From Myroides marinus (GTDB lineage: Bacteria > Bacteroidota > Bacteroidia > Flavobacteriales > Flavobacteriaceae), in the NCBI RefSeq assembly GCF_900109075.1, contig NZ_FNYS01000017.1:1-64000 (forward strand): a DNA stretch of 64,000 bases. Reading direction: 5' to 3'. Below are positions 33,838 through 42,492 of the stretch, piece by piece; the stretch's first letter is position 1; every line of letters begins with the position of its first letter. The position numbers and the translations under genes were made by a program. The notes under the pieces are model-generated. The model worked only from the letters and a program-made list of their open reading frames with translations, had not been told where the DNA came from and made no database searches.

Positions 33838-34242
33838 ATGAAATTAACAGCACAAGACTTTAAGGCATCAGAGTATGATGACGAAACATTAGAGATGGAT
33901 TACACATTAGGAGAAGAAGTAATCAATCTTTCTATCTATAATGGTAATGATGAGTTGGAAGAAATTCTAAAAGATGTGAATAATGTAGTTGCTCAGTTAG
34001 AGAAATACAATGCAGAAGGAAAAGACATTATTGTAGACGAGTTATACGATGCCTATAGCGATGAGAATGAAGGTTTATCAGAGGAGCAGTTTAGAGAAGA
34101 GTTAAACTTATTGTCTTTGTATTTTACTGGAGATGCTGAAGTAGAGTTTAATTATGAAGGAGGAGAATACTTCGGAGATCATATTCTATCTATCGAGATG
34201 ATTGATGGAGAGTTTGAAAATCACGTAGCCATGAATGGGTAA
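33838..34242 (+). CDS. Small acidic protein, last gene of the DUF4132 cluster
   Basis: A 134-residue, very acidic protein (KLTAQDFKASEYDDETLEMD at the start). The end, FNYEGGEYFGDHILSIEMID, resembles short proteins often listed as DUF2262-like or unassigned, and I do not claim a family. No signal peptide or membrane segment is present. High acidity and small size are reminiscent of immunity or inhibitor proteins, but no toxin is evident next to it. A strong bidirectional terminator 22 bases downstream closes the cluster. Confidence 0.68.
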   Translation: MKLTAQDFKASEYDDETLEMDYTLGEEVINLSIYNGNDELEEILKDVNNVVAQLEKYNAEGKDIIVDELYDAYSDENEGLSEEQFREELNLLSLYFTGDAEVEFNYEGGEYFGDHILSIEMIDGEFENHVAMNG

Positions 34243-34263
34243 ATTATTGAAAAGATATAAAAA

Positions 34264-34300
34264 CAAAGGCTTAGAGGTAATTCTCTAAGCCTTTTATTTT
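34264..34300 (+). terminator. Terminator closing the DUF4132 cluster
   Basis: A perfect stem, AAAGGCTTAGAG / CTCTAAGCCTTT, encloses a 6-base loop and is followed by TTATTTTT. It lies between convergent genes and could serve both. Confidence 0.9.
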
Positions 34301-34311
34301 TATAATGATGA

Positions 34312-35832
34312 TTATAAACTTATGTTTTGGTACTGTTGTTTAAGCATAAACTTTTGTGTTTTCCCTGTAGGAGTTCTTGGAAAATCTTTTACAAAAAAGT
34401 ATTTTTTTGGAGCTTTAAACCTAGCTAGTTTTGTAGATATATGTTCTCTTAAATCATTTTCATTTACTTCTTTACCTTCTTTTAGAATAATAAAAGCAGT
34501 CACAGTTTCACCCCATTCTTCATGAGGTAGTCCGATAACAGCTACTTCACTAATTGCTTTACATTCTAACAAGCAATCTTCTACTTCTTTAGAAAATACA
34601 TTTTCGCCTCCTGTGATTATCATATCTTTTTTTCTATCCACTATAAATAAGTAACCATCTTCATCAATTTTTACCAAGTCACCTGTTTTATAAAAACCAT
34701 CTTCTGTAAATGCTTCTTTTGTTTCTATTTCTTTATGAAGATACCCAGCCATAAGACTTGGCGTTTTGAAGTAGATTTCTGCAACCTCACCTTTTTTAGC
34801 AATTTGTCCATCTTCGTTAATTAGTTTCATCTCAACACCAGGCATACTTGTTTTTCCTAATGAACCAGCTTTAGCTAGTTGTTCTTTAGGATATAAAGTC
34901 ATTCCTAGAGGGCCAGCTTCAGTCATACCAAATACTTGATAAAAGTTATTGTTCTGATATAATTCCATCAGATCTTTTGCTGTAGTAGGGCTAATAGGAC
35001 CGCCACCATATATCCAAGCCCTCATAGATGATAAATCATACTGTTTAAAGCTAGGTACCTTAGTAGGCATAATTAATGAAATCGGAGCACCAAAATATGT
35101 AGTTACCTTTTCTTTTTGAATATTCTCAAGTAGTTGTAATGGATGATATTCTCGTTGTAATACAATTGTACCTCCGACTATTAATGTTGCTCCAAACCAA
35201 TTATTTAAAGGAGAGGAGTGCCATATAGGCATTGCCATTAAGAATATATCACTCGGTACAAAACTAAGCCCTAATGCAGCCATTGTAGCAGCAAAAGTTA
35301 TACTGTCATGGTGCATTATACATCCTTTAGGCATTCCTGTAGTACCTGATGTATATAGAATCTGTGCGATATCATTATACTCTAAATCTTGAGGATGGAA
35401 ATCTGTGTTATTTTCATTATATAAATCTTCAAAACAATCATACTCAGATACAACACCTTCTGTTGATATTCTTAATGATTGGTAGTTCAATTCATTAATG
35501 GTTTCAATTAATTGAGCATCAAATAACAATAATTTAGTCTTACTGTCTTCTAATATAAATTCAAGAGCTTTACTTTTAAGCTTATGGTTAATAGGAACAA
35601 AAATAAGACCTAGCTCCCAAGAAGCAAACATAGTAAATACAAAGGCTGGTGTATTAAAACACATAGCCGCAACAGTATCTCCTTTTTTTAATCCTAGTTT
35701 TGAAAATAATGAGCTTACTTGTTTTATCTTTTGATATGTATCTTCATAGGTATAAGTTTTATCTTGATATATAAGGAAAGGTTTAGTAGGGAATTTCCCT
35801 ACGTTTACCTTTAAGGTGGTTAATAGATTCAT
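34312..35832 (-). CDS. Acyl-CoA synthetase (AMP-forming)
   Basis: A 506-residue member of the ANL superfamily. Motifs: the phosphate-binding loop YTSGTTGMPKG, YQVFGMTEAGP, the GYLHKE turn, TGDLVKIDEDGYLFIVDRKKD, and the catalytic lysine region PRTPTGKTQKF at the C-terminus. Length and layout fit medium/long-chain fatty acid or related carboxylate CoA ligases. It begins 9 bases after the AidB-like acyl-CoA dehydrogenase and forms a two-gene operon with it, which supports a fatty or branched acyl substrate. The exact chain specificity cannot be read. Confidence 0.92.
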   Translation of the reverse strand: MNLLTTLKVNVGKFPTKPFLIYQDKTYTYEDTYQKIKQVSSLFSKLGLKKGDTVAAMCFNTPAFVFTMFASWELGLIFVPINHKLKSKALEFILEDSKTKLLLFDAQLIETINELNYQSLRISTEGVVSEYDCFEDLYNENNTDFHPQDLEYNDIAQILYTSGTTGMPKGCIMHHDSITFAATMAALGLSFVPSDIFLMAMPIWHSSPLNNWFGATLIVGGTIVLQREYHPLQLLENIQKEKVTTYFGAPISLIMPTKVPSFKQYDLSSMRAWIYGGGPISPTTAKDLMELYQNNNFYQVFGMTEAGPLGMTLYPKEQLAKAGSLGKTSMPGVEMKLINEDGQIAKKGEVAEIYFKTPSLMAGYLHKEIETKEAFTEDGFYKTGDLVKIDEDGYLFIVDRKKDMIITGGENVFSKEVEDCLLECKAISEVAVIGLPHEEWGETVTAFIILKEGKEVNENDLREHISTKLARFKAPKKYFFVKDFPRTPTGKTQKFMLKQQYQNISL

Positions 35833-35841
35833 TTTTATAAA

Positions 35842-37512
35842 TTAATGGTTAATAATTCTACTAAGAATAATAGTAGTTACTTCTGGAGTTAATACATTAG
35901 AGCCTAAGAAGTGACCTTGCTTAGTATTATTTAGTCGTGTATCGTAGAAAGCTTGAAAAACTTCTTTGGGAGAATGTTTAAGTAATAAGCAAGTTTGAAC
36001 TATTAAGATTAATTGTTCTGTAAATAAACGAGCTTTTGCTTCAAAGTTTGTCTCAATATTGTCTTGTAACCATTGTTTTAGAGCTTTAATTTGATTTGTT
36101 AAATCAGAATCTTTTTGAGCTATTCCTAATAAGTAATCAAATACCAATTTTAAATCATTAGGATCTTTTTTAATAGAACGAAGTACATCTAGACACATCA
36201 CATTTCCTGAACCTTCCCAGATTGAGTTTACAGGAGCTTCTTTAAACAGACGAGCCATAATGCCATCATTTACATATCCATTTCCTCCGAATACCTCCAT
36301 TGCTTCAGCACTTACTTCTATACTTTTTTTACAAATCCAATATTTAGCTGCAGGAGTAATAGTCCTTCTAAATGCTTTAGCCGTTTCTGAAGAATCACTA
36401 TTCTCAAAATTATCAGCTAGAAACAATGAAGTTATTGAAGCAGCTTCATTTTCTAATGCTAGTTCTGTTAGTACTGACTTCATAAGAGGTTGATCAATTA
36501 GTTTTTTGCCAAAAACCATTCTCTTTAAAGCATAACTATAAGCTTGAATTGTTGCTTGTCGAATAATTGCTGTAGCTCCTAAAACACAATTTAAACGGGT
36601 GAAAGTAGCCATTTCGATAATAGTAGGAATACCTCTACCTTCTTCACCAATAAGAATACCCCAAGCATCTTTGAATTCAACTTCGCTGCTAGAGTTACTG
36701 TTATTTCCAATCTTTTCTTTTAATCGTTGTATTTCAATTGGGTTTTTATCACCATTAGGTTTCCATCGAGGAACGTAAAAACAAGCGAGTTGACCATTGT
36801 CTTCTATTTGAGCTACAACTAGATGAGCATCACACATAGGAGCTGAAAAAAACCATTTATGACCAGTTAATAGGAATTCCTTATAACCTGTATTAAGAGT
36901 ATTATTGCGTTTGGCAATAGTAGTATTAGATCTTACGTCAGACCCTCCTTGTTTTTCAGTCATTCCCATGCCAATCCAGATAGATCTCTTATCTTTTACA
37001 GGCACATCTCTTTCATCGTATTCTCTGCTTAAAAGTTTGGATTTTAATTCATCCCATAATCTTTCTTCTTTTTGGATAAGAGGGATAGAAGCTTGTGTCA
37101 TAGTCGCAGGACACAAAGCACCTGGCTCAACTTGAGATTGAAGGATAAAGTTCATAACAGCAAATACCCATCTACCTTTTTGATTATTCTCATAAGGAAA
37201 AGAAATAAGTCCTGTTTTTTTTGCTTCAGACATAAAGTAGTGCCAGTCTGTGTGAAATTCTATTTGATCTATGCGATTACCTCTTCTATCAAAAGCTTTT
37301 AATGTAGGTCCCAATAAATTACAACGTGTACTTTTTTCAAATGACTCTTTAGTACCTAGTTTAGCTCCTGTGTTTTGTAATATAGAAATATAGTTTTCTA
37401 GATTGTATTGTTTTAGGTACTCATTCATTACTGTATCAGTAGCGAATAGATTGTAATCTGTTAACTCATCAAATTGATTGTTGACTTCATGAGTTTTCCA
37501 TAAGTTGTTCAT
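35842..37512 (-). CDS. aidB: AidB-like acyl-CoA dehydrogenase
   Basis: A 556-residue flavoprotein close to E. coli AidB in layout. Shared features: THEVNNQFDEL at the start, DWHYFMSEA, LIGMGMTEKQGGSDVRSNT-like text (IGMGMTEKQGGSDVRSNTT), GHKWFFSAPMCDAHLV, EKIGNNSNSSSEVEF, EAMEVFGGNGYVNDG and PVNSIWEGSGNVMCLDVLR, ending near DTRLNN. AidB binds DNA, is induced by alkylation in E. coli and has weak isovaleryl-CoA dehydrogenase activity. Here it is co-transcribed with an acyl-CoA ligase, which points to a metabolic role. I saw no Ada box upstream. Confidence 0.9.
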   Translation of the reverse strand: MNNLWKTHEVNNQFDELTDYNLFATDTVMNEYLKQYNLENYISILQNTGAKLGTKESFEKSTRCNLLGPTLKAFDRRGNRIDQIEFHTDWHYFMSEAKKTGLISFPYENNQKGRWVFAVMNFILQSQVEPGALCPATMTQASIPLIQKEERLWDELKSKLLSREYDERDVPVKDKRSIWIGMGMTEKQGGSDVRSNTTIAKRNNTLNTGYKEFLLTGHKWFFSAPMCDAHLVVAQIEDNGQLACFYVPRWKPNGDKNPIEIQRLKEKIGNNSNSSSEVEFKDAWGILIGEEGRGIPTIIEMATFTRLNCVLGATAIIRQATIQAYSYALKRMVFGKKLIDQPLMKSVLTELALENEAASITSLFLADNFENSDSSETAKAFRRTITPAAKYWICKKSIEVSAEAMEVFGGNGYVNDGIMARLFKEAPVNSIWEGSGNVMCLDVLRSIKKDPNDLKLVFDYLLGIAQKDSDLTNQIKALKQWLQDNIETNFEAKARLFTEQLILIVQTCLLLKHSPKEVFQAFYDTRLNNTKQGHFLGSNVLTPEVTTIILSRIINH

Positions 37513-37727
37513 AATTAAGTATTTTTGGTTATGTGTAATATACGAATTTTTTCATAAATGGGGATTTATTTGTTTTTTTGTACCTTATTAGGGGTGTAAT
37601 GTGAAGAAGTATTTATGAATATTGTTTTTTTGTTGCATATAATTTAGTGGTAAAAAGTATTGATTGTTAATAGATAGTTTTAGTAGGTTTTTTCAGTTAC
37701 TTTGTACTTGATATAAAGTAGTACAAT

Positions 37728-38753
37728 ATGAAAGTAGTAGACGTAATCAAATCAGTAAATACAAAAGATAAGAATAAAGCTGTGCAATTACCTGTTCGTG
37801 AATTAGAGCAGGAGAGCAAAGGGCATTATGTTGCTTTTGTAGATGATGGAGAACAGAGCTACGATGTACAAGTATCTATTCAAGCATCTAAGATCAGTGC
37901 GCTTACTTGTGATTGTGCTAATGGCGAGACACTGTGTTTACACAAAGTAGCTGTATTACTGGCTATGCAAGAGAATAAAGGGACTGCCAAAACCACTTCT
38001 AAAGGAAAGAAGAAGAAGTTGACAGAAACAGAAGAGGTGATGCTTCGCATAGATAAAGAAGCTATTACAGGATGGCTATCTGAGGTGTTTAAAAAGAATA
38101 AACCTTTAGAGCAACTGTTTTTACTTACCTTTTCTACAGAGGAGAAACAGTATACCACAGAGCAGGTAAAAGAGATTATGGAACAGACTATTAAGTCTGT
38201 AGCTGGTCGTAGAAAGACTTTAGAAGGAGCAAATGTGAAGAAGTTAATGGATCTTATGGCAATAGCTCTAGAACCAGTAAATCACTATGTGACAGTTAGT
38301 ATTAATAAGCCGATAGCACTAGAGATTTATGGTACTGTATTAGAGACAATGGCAGAGTTTCAGAATCGCATCAGAACATATAGTAAGAAGATTGACTTGT
38401 TTTATGATGAGTATATTCATTGGTTAGCGTTAACAATGAATAATGTACAAGTGAAATCAGTATGGGAAGAGGTGATAAAGAATATTGTTTATAGAACCTT
38501 CGAACACATAACCAACAAAAAGGCTGAGTGTAGAACTTATCACGATTTATTAGTAAAAGAAGTTTATAAAACAGCTACAAAAGTTCAGAAGAAATATATT
38601 GCAGAAGAACTAGTAGTTCATTTGTTATCAATGCCTATTAAGCGTCAACACTTAGACTTTAATTATGTGTTATTTCTAAAGGAAGTAGCATTAGATCAAG
38701 AAGTCTATGATAAGGTACAGGACTTCTTTACAATAGATATTTACAAGAATTAA
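37728..38753 (+). CDS. SWIM zinc-finger protein, short dispersed paralog (copy C)
   Basis: A 341-residue protein homologous over its length to the first 330 residues of SWIM copies A and B. It shares REL-E-E/Q-x-K-GH-VA-VD-G--SYDV, the zinc ligands Cys61, Cys63, Cys70 and His72 (CxCx6CxH), and further on KKNKPLEQLFLLTF and ALEPVNHYVTVSINKPIALEIY. It lacks the last 200 residues or so present in A and B. It stands alone, outside the terminator that closes the DUF4132 cluster and beyond the aidB/ligase pair, with its own upstream region (a TACTTTG near 37698). Confidence 0.8.
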   Translation: MKVVDVIKSVNTKDKNKAVQLPVRELEQESKGHYVAFVDDGEQSYDVQVSIQASKISALTCDCANGETLCLHKVAVLLAMQENKGTAKTTSKGKKKKLTETEEVMLRIDKEAITGWLSEVFKKNKPLEQLFLLTFSTEEKQYTTEQVKEIMEQTIKSVAGRRKTLEGANVKKLMDLMAIALEPVNHYVTVSINKPIALEIYGTVLETMAEFQNRIRTYSKKIDLFYDEYIHWLALTMNNVQVKSVWEEVIKNIVYRTFEHITNKKAECRTYHDLLVKEVYKTATKVQKKYIAEELVVHLLSMPIKRQHLDFNYVLFLKEVALDQEVYDKVQDFFTIDIYKN

Positions 38754-38821
38754 AAACTACTCATTTTGTGAGAATATGTCAGGCAAAGTTGTTACCTTGG
38801 GTGAATCAAACCAACAATGCC

Positions 38822-40213
38822 ATGTTTAGTACAGATACTTACAAAAGAAGAAGGGAAGTTCTTCAACAAAATATTCAAGCAAAAGGGATTTTATTGTTTT
38901 TAGGAAACATTGAAAACCCAATTAACTTTGCAGATAATGCTTCACATTTTAGACAAGATAGTACATTCTTGTACTATTTCGGGATACAACAACCGCACTT
39001 AGCAGCTATCATTGATTTAGATGAAAACAAGACTATCGTTTTTGGAGATGAGATGTCTATGGATGCTATCGTATGGATGGGACGTCAAGAAACATTAAAA
39101 GAAAAATGTGAGAAAGCAGGAGTAGTAGAGACTCGCGCTTATGCAGACTTAGCTATCTACCTTGCTACAGCGATGAGTGTGAAGAGAAATATTCATTATC
39201 TACCTCCATACCAATCATTCAATAAGATTTTATTAAGCGAACTATTACATATTTCTATTGTTGACTTCAAACCATCTGTACCAATGATTCAAGCAATCGT
39301 TGCTCAGAGAGAGATTAAAGAAGCTCAAGAGATCTTACAGATAGAAGAGGCTTTAAAGGTGTCTAATCAGATGCACTTATTAGCTATGCGTATGGCTAAA
39401 CCTGGTGTGAAAGAATACGAGATAGTAAGTGCAATACAGAATGTTGCAGGAAGTCATAACTGTGAGTTGGCTTATAATTCTATTGTTACAATTAACGGTG
39501 GTATCTTACACAATCACTATAAAATGAATACGTTACAGTCTGGTAAGTTGTTGTTAAATGACTCTGGATGTGAGACTCCTATGGGATATGCTTCTGACTT
39601 AACGCGTACATATCCTGTAGACAAGACATTTACACCTGAACAACGCGATTTATACAATGTAGTATTAAACTCTTTTGAAGGAGCTAAAGCAGAATTAAAA
39701 GCAGGAGTGAAGTATAAAAATGTTCACCTTAAAGCATGCGAAATATTAGCTGAAGGACTAATTGATCTTGGCTTTATGAAAGGTAACGCACAAGATGCAG
39801 TGGCTAATCATGCACATACAATGTTCTTTCAATGTGGTCTTGGTCACATGATGGGATTAGACGTACACGATATGGAAGATTTAGGAGAACAATATGTAGG
39901 GTATACAGCTGAAGATCCTAAAAATACCAAACAGTTTGGTATTAAGTCTCTTCGTTTAGGTAAAGAACTAAAGGCAGGACATGTATTGACTGTAGAGCCT
40001 GGTATTTACTTTATTCCAGAACTAATTGAGATGTGGGAAGCAGAGAAGAAATACGCTGAGTTTATCAATTATGACAAAGTAAAACAGTTTGCTCATTTCG
40101 GAGGTATTCGTATTGAAGATAACTTCTTGATTAAAGAAAATGGATATCAGTACTTAGGACCAGAGTTAATTAGAACTGTTGCGGAAATAGAAGACTATAA
40201 AGCAAATAATTAA
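38822..40213 (+). CDS. Xaa-Pro aminopeptidase (aminopeptidase P)
   Basis: A 463-residue M24B peptidase, taking the ATG at 38822; the frame is open back to a GTG at 38768, but homologs start near MFSTDTYKRRREVL. The creatinase/prolidase N-domain spans residues 1-165, followed by the pita-bread catalytic domain. Metal ligands appear in NDSGCE--GYASDLTRTYPV (two Asp), HMMGLDVHD (His), VEPGIYFIPE (Glu) and GGIRIEDNF (Glu). It removes N-terminal residues preceding proline. There is no signal peptide, so it is cytoplasmic. A terminator follows. Confidence 0.92.
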   Translation: MFSTDTYKRRREVLQQNIQAKGILLFLGNIENPINFADNASHFRQDSTFLYYFGIQQPHLAAIIDLDENKTIVFGDEMSMDAIVWMGRQETLKEKCEKAGVVETRAYADLAIYLATAMSVKRNIHYLPPYQSFNKILLSELLHISIVDFKPSVPMIQAIVAQREIKEAQEILQIEEALKVSNQMHLLAMRMAKPGVKEYEIVSAIQNVAGSHNCELAYNSIVTINGGILHNHYKMNTLQSGKLLLNDSGCETPMGYASDLTRTYPVDKTFTPEQRDLYNVVLNSFEGAKAELKAGVKYKNVHLKACEILAEGLIDLGFMKGNAQDAVANHAHTMFFQCGLGHMMGLDVHDMEDLGEQYVGYTAEDPKNTKQFGIKSLRLGKELKAGHVLTVEPGIYFIPELIEMWEAEKKYAEFINYDKVKQFAHFGGIRIEDNFLIKENGYQYLGPELIRTVAEIEDYKANN

Positions 40214-40235
40214 GAAGCTTTTTTTATTTAATATT

Positions 40236-40274
40236 TAGGCCGATAAGTAGTAATTAACTTATCGGCCTTTTACT
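40236..40274 (+). terminator. Terminator after aminopeptidase P
   Basis: A 12-bp perfect stem, AGGCCGATAAGT / ACTTATCGGCCT, with an 8-base loop is followed by TTTTA, 22 bases after the stop codon. Confidence 0.85.
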
Positions 40275-40289
40275 TACTAAGAGACAAAT

Positions 40290-40751
40290 ATGTTAGATAT
40301 AACTAATGGAAATATTGTGATAGAAGAGTTTAACTCTAAGTTGTATAAAGGAATGCAGTTAGCAGAGTTAAAGAATACAGATTACTACAAGGCTAAGTTT
40401 AATAGTTTTAGAGATGTTCAGACAGGATATTTTTGGTATGGTTTTGATGCTTTCTCATGGGAGGGATATCAGATACACATTAGTATCTGTTTTTATGGCG
40501 ATACATTAGAGCACTTTCATATCAATACTTGGGAGGATACTGATGCTAAGACCTGGGATGATTGGACAGAAAAGAAAGAGATGGCAATCTTTGAACGCAA
40601 TAACTCATTTATGCGTAAACTTTCAGGGGAGAAAGGCAATAAGAAGAAGGATCCTTATCCACAGTGGAACGCAGTCTTTGATTGGGGAACATTGTGGTCT
40701 GTATATGATCCTAGAAGTGCTAGTAGTATAGCAGGATTGTCTTATAAATAA
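40290..40751 (+). CDS. Unrecognised acidic/aromatic soluble protein
   Basis: A 153-residue protein without signal peptide. It is rich in Trp and Tyr (GYFWYGFDAFSWEGYQIHIS, TWDDWTEKKEMAIFE, NAVFDWGTLWSVYDPRS). The beta-rich first half with FYGDTLEHFHINTW looks like a small alpha/beta fold. I do not recognise the family. Similar stand-alone proteins in Bacteroidota are sometimes immunity proteins, but nothing here shows that. It lies immediately after a strong terminator, so it must have its own promoter, possibly within the terminator region. Confidence 0.72.
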   Translation: MLDITNGNIVIEEFNSKLYKGMQLAELKNTDYYKAKFNSFRDVQTGYFWYGFDAFSWEGYQIHISICFYGDTLEHFHINTWEDTDAKTWDDWTEKKEMAIFERNNSFMRKLSGEKGNKKKDPYPQWNAVFDWGTLWSVYDPRSASSIAGLSYK

Positions 40752-40922
40752 GTAGCATTATATTATTTATAAGATATAGGTATAGAATCTGATATTCTGA
40801 TATTGACAAAGGCTGTGTAGACGAAAAGTTTTTAATAATAATTCATATTTTGAGTAATAATAGTAAGAGGTTTTGCGTTTACTATGCATACATAGTATTT
40901 TTAAACCACCAATTACTAGACA

Positions 40923-42149
40923 ATGCATTACTACCAACTACACGATCAGCTCAAAAAGCTTTTTAATACCGAAGAGGATTATATCAAAAGCGAAGAATTA
41001 GATATAGAGTTTTTTAAGTATGACTTTGAATCTACACAAGCAGCTAATGTATTGTGTGGATCGGAGACACTTCATTGCGATGAACACAATGAGAGCTTTG
41101 AAGATAAGTTTTGTAAACTTGTTACAGATACAGATCACTTACTAGATATCTCTGATTATAGTGTAGAAGAAAATAAGCGGTTTAAGATTGTGGTATTAAA
41201 GACTACAGAAGAAGAAGCTTCTACAGGCACTATAGTGATGTTTCACGGACTTAACGAGAAGAAGTGGGATAAGTATTTACCTTGGGCTTATGAGTTGGCT
41301 AAACGCACTAAAAAGGCTGTAGTTTTGTTTCCTATTAGTTTTCATATGGATAGAGCTCCTCTTGAGTGGTCAGATAGAAAACTGATGTTTGAGGTAGCTC
41401 AAAAGAGAGCATCACATTGGGAAGAGAATTCAGATACGAGTTATGTCAATGCTGCTTTAAGTACGCGTATGGAGGCTAATCCACAGCGTATGTTTTGGTC
41501 TGGTTTACAGACGTATTATGACTTTATCCAATGGGAGAAACAGTTAAGAGAAGGTAAGTTTTCGAGTTTATCTAAAGAGACTTCAATTGATTTATTCGGT
41601 TACTCTATCGGTTCATTTTTATCTATTATTTTGATGATGGCTAACCCTAATGGAATATTAGATAATGCTAAATTGGTGTGTTTCTGTGGAGGAATGACTA
41701 TAGATCGTATGTTCCCTGTATCTAAGTATATTATGGATGGTAAGGCAACTATTATGATGCAGAAAGTCTTTGCACAATTGTTGACTACCAAGTTTATTGC
41801 TGAGCCTAGATTAAATCATTATCAAGATAAAGATTTGCATCCAGGAGAGAGTTGGTTTAAGACCATGTTGAGGTATAATCATCATCAAGAAGAGAGAGAA
41901 GCACGTCTAAAAGAATTAGAGAGTCAAATCTATTCTATTAACCTTAAAAATGATGAGGTAGCACCAGCAGTAGAAGCATTAAATATGCTAAAGGGGCCTT
42001 ATCGAGATGTGCCTATTGGAGTGGATATTTTAGACTATCCTTTCCCATATAGTCATATGGTTCCTTTTCCTCAAACTATAAAAAATGCAGAGGAAGTAGA
42101 TGCTCATTTTAGTTTAACAATGGCAAAAATGGCTAATTTTTATTTGTAA
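40923..42149 (+). CDS. Alpha/beta-hydrolase-fold protein (DUF6051-like)
   Basis: A 408-residue cytoplasmic protein. TGTIVMFHGLNEKKWDKYLP (around residues 102-121) is the oxyanion-hole strand of an alpha/beta hydrolase. FGYSIGS near residue 225 is the GxSxG nucleophile elbow. HFS near the end or SHMVPF could supply the histidine. I recall this architecture as the Bacteroidota family DUF6051, but I have not searched. The substrate is unknown. It is upstream of the histidine operon on the same strand, separated by about 150 bases and the his promoter, so it is probably unrelated to it. Confidence 0.65.
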   Translation: MHYYQLHDQLKKLFNTEEDYIKSEELDIEFFKYDFESTQAANVLCGSETLHCDEHNESFEDKFCKLVTDTDHLLDISDYSVEENKRFKIVVLKTTEEEASTGTIVMFHGLNEKKWDKYLPWAYELAKRTKKAVVLFPISFHMDRAPLEWSDRKLMFEVAQKRASHWEENSDTSYVNAALSTRMEANPQRMFWSGLQTYYDFIQWEKQLREGKFSSLSKETSIDLFGYSIGSFLSIILMMANPNGILDNAKLVCFCGGMTIDRMFPVSKYIMDGKATIMMQKVFAQLLTTKFIAEPRLNHYQDKDLHPGESWFKTMLRYNHHQEEREARLKELESQIYSINLKNDEVAPAVEALNMLKGPYRDVPIGVDILDYPFPYSHMVPFPQTIKNAEEVDAHFSLTMAKMANFYL

Positions 42150-42240
42150 AAATAAAAAGCTAAAACACTTGATATCATTGGGTTTGTGAATGGTTTTACA
42201 AAGTTGATATTTGAAAAGTGTAATAAATAAATTAAAAAAG

Positions 42241-42274
42241 TTGGTCTGTTGTATAAAAATAATACATACATTTG
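42241..42274 (+). promoter_or_regulatory. Promoter of the histidine operon
   Basis: TACATTTG at 42267-42274 matches TAnnTTTG, with TTG at 42241-42243 as a candidate -33 element 23 bases upstream. Transcription would begin near 42281, about 20 bases before the leader peptide start. Confidence 0.6.
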
Positions 42275-42299
42275 ACCTATCAAATAAACAAAAAAAGAC

Positions 42300-42356
42300 A
42301 TGTACTTAAGTCAATTACATCATCGTCATCATTATACTTGTACTCTTACGAGCTGA
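42300..42356 (+). CDS. hisL: his operon leader peptide
   Basis: An 18-codon ORF, MYLSQLHHRHHYTCTLTS, has four histidines within five residues. It begins shortly after a good promoter and 137 bases before hisG ends the leader region. Histidine starvation would stall ribosomes on the CAT codons and change the folding of the downstream attenuator. It was found by reading the sequence between 42150 and 42492. Its function as a leader is inferred from the codon content and the adjoining hairpins, which are both directly visible. Confidence 0.88.
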   Translation: MYLSQLHHRHHYTCTLTS

Positions 42357-42430
42357 TAATGATATGGTGTATTTGAATCCAAAATATCTAATTATCCCGT
42401 TTGAGTAAATCAGACGGGATTTTTTGTTTT
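42328..42430 (+). promoter_or_regulatory. Histidine attenuator (competing hairpins A:B, B:C, C:D)
   Basis: Segment A (ATCATTAT, 42328-42335, within the His codons) is complementary to B (ATAATGAT, 42356-42363). B with its preceding base (GATAAT, 42355-42360) can instead pair with the left edge of C (ATTATC, 42391-42396). C (ATCCCGTTTGA, 42394-42404) and D (TCAGACGGGAT, 42410-42420) form a terminator followed by TTTTTTGTTTT. A ribosome stalled on the His codons would cover A and free B to disrupt C:D, the classical attenuation logic. Confidence 0.82.
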
Positions 42431-42492
42431 TATGCGTATTGCTATTTGATACTTCCTATCGATTTACTCGAACATTTTAATCAAAAAATATC

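Noticed and set aside
24123..34242. Complete E. coli yeh/molR-type MoxR-VWA system
   Set aside because: No AAA (MoxR) ATPase and no VWA protein is encoded between 22.5 and 38.8 kb; only the DUF4132 and SWIM components are present.
37728..38753. Copy C of the SWIM family as a frameshifted pseudogene
   Set aside because: The frame is intact from ATG to stop with conserved zinc ligands, and no homologous tail was recognised in the sequence downstream.
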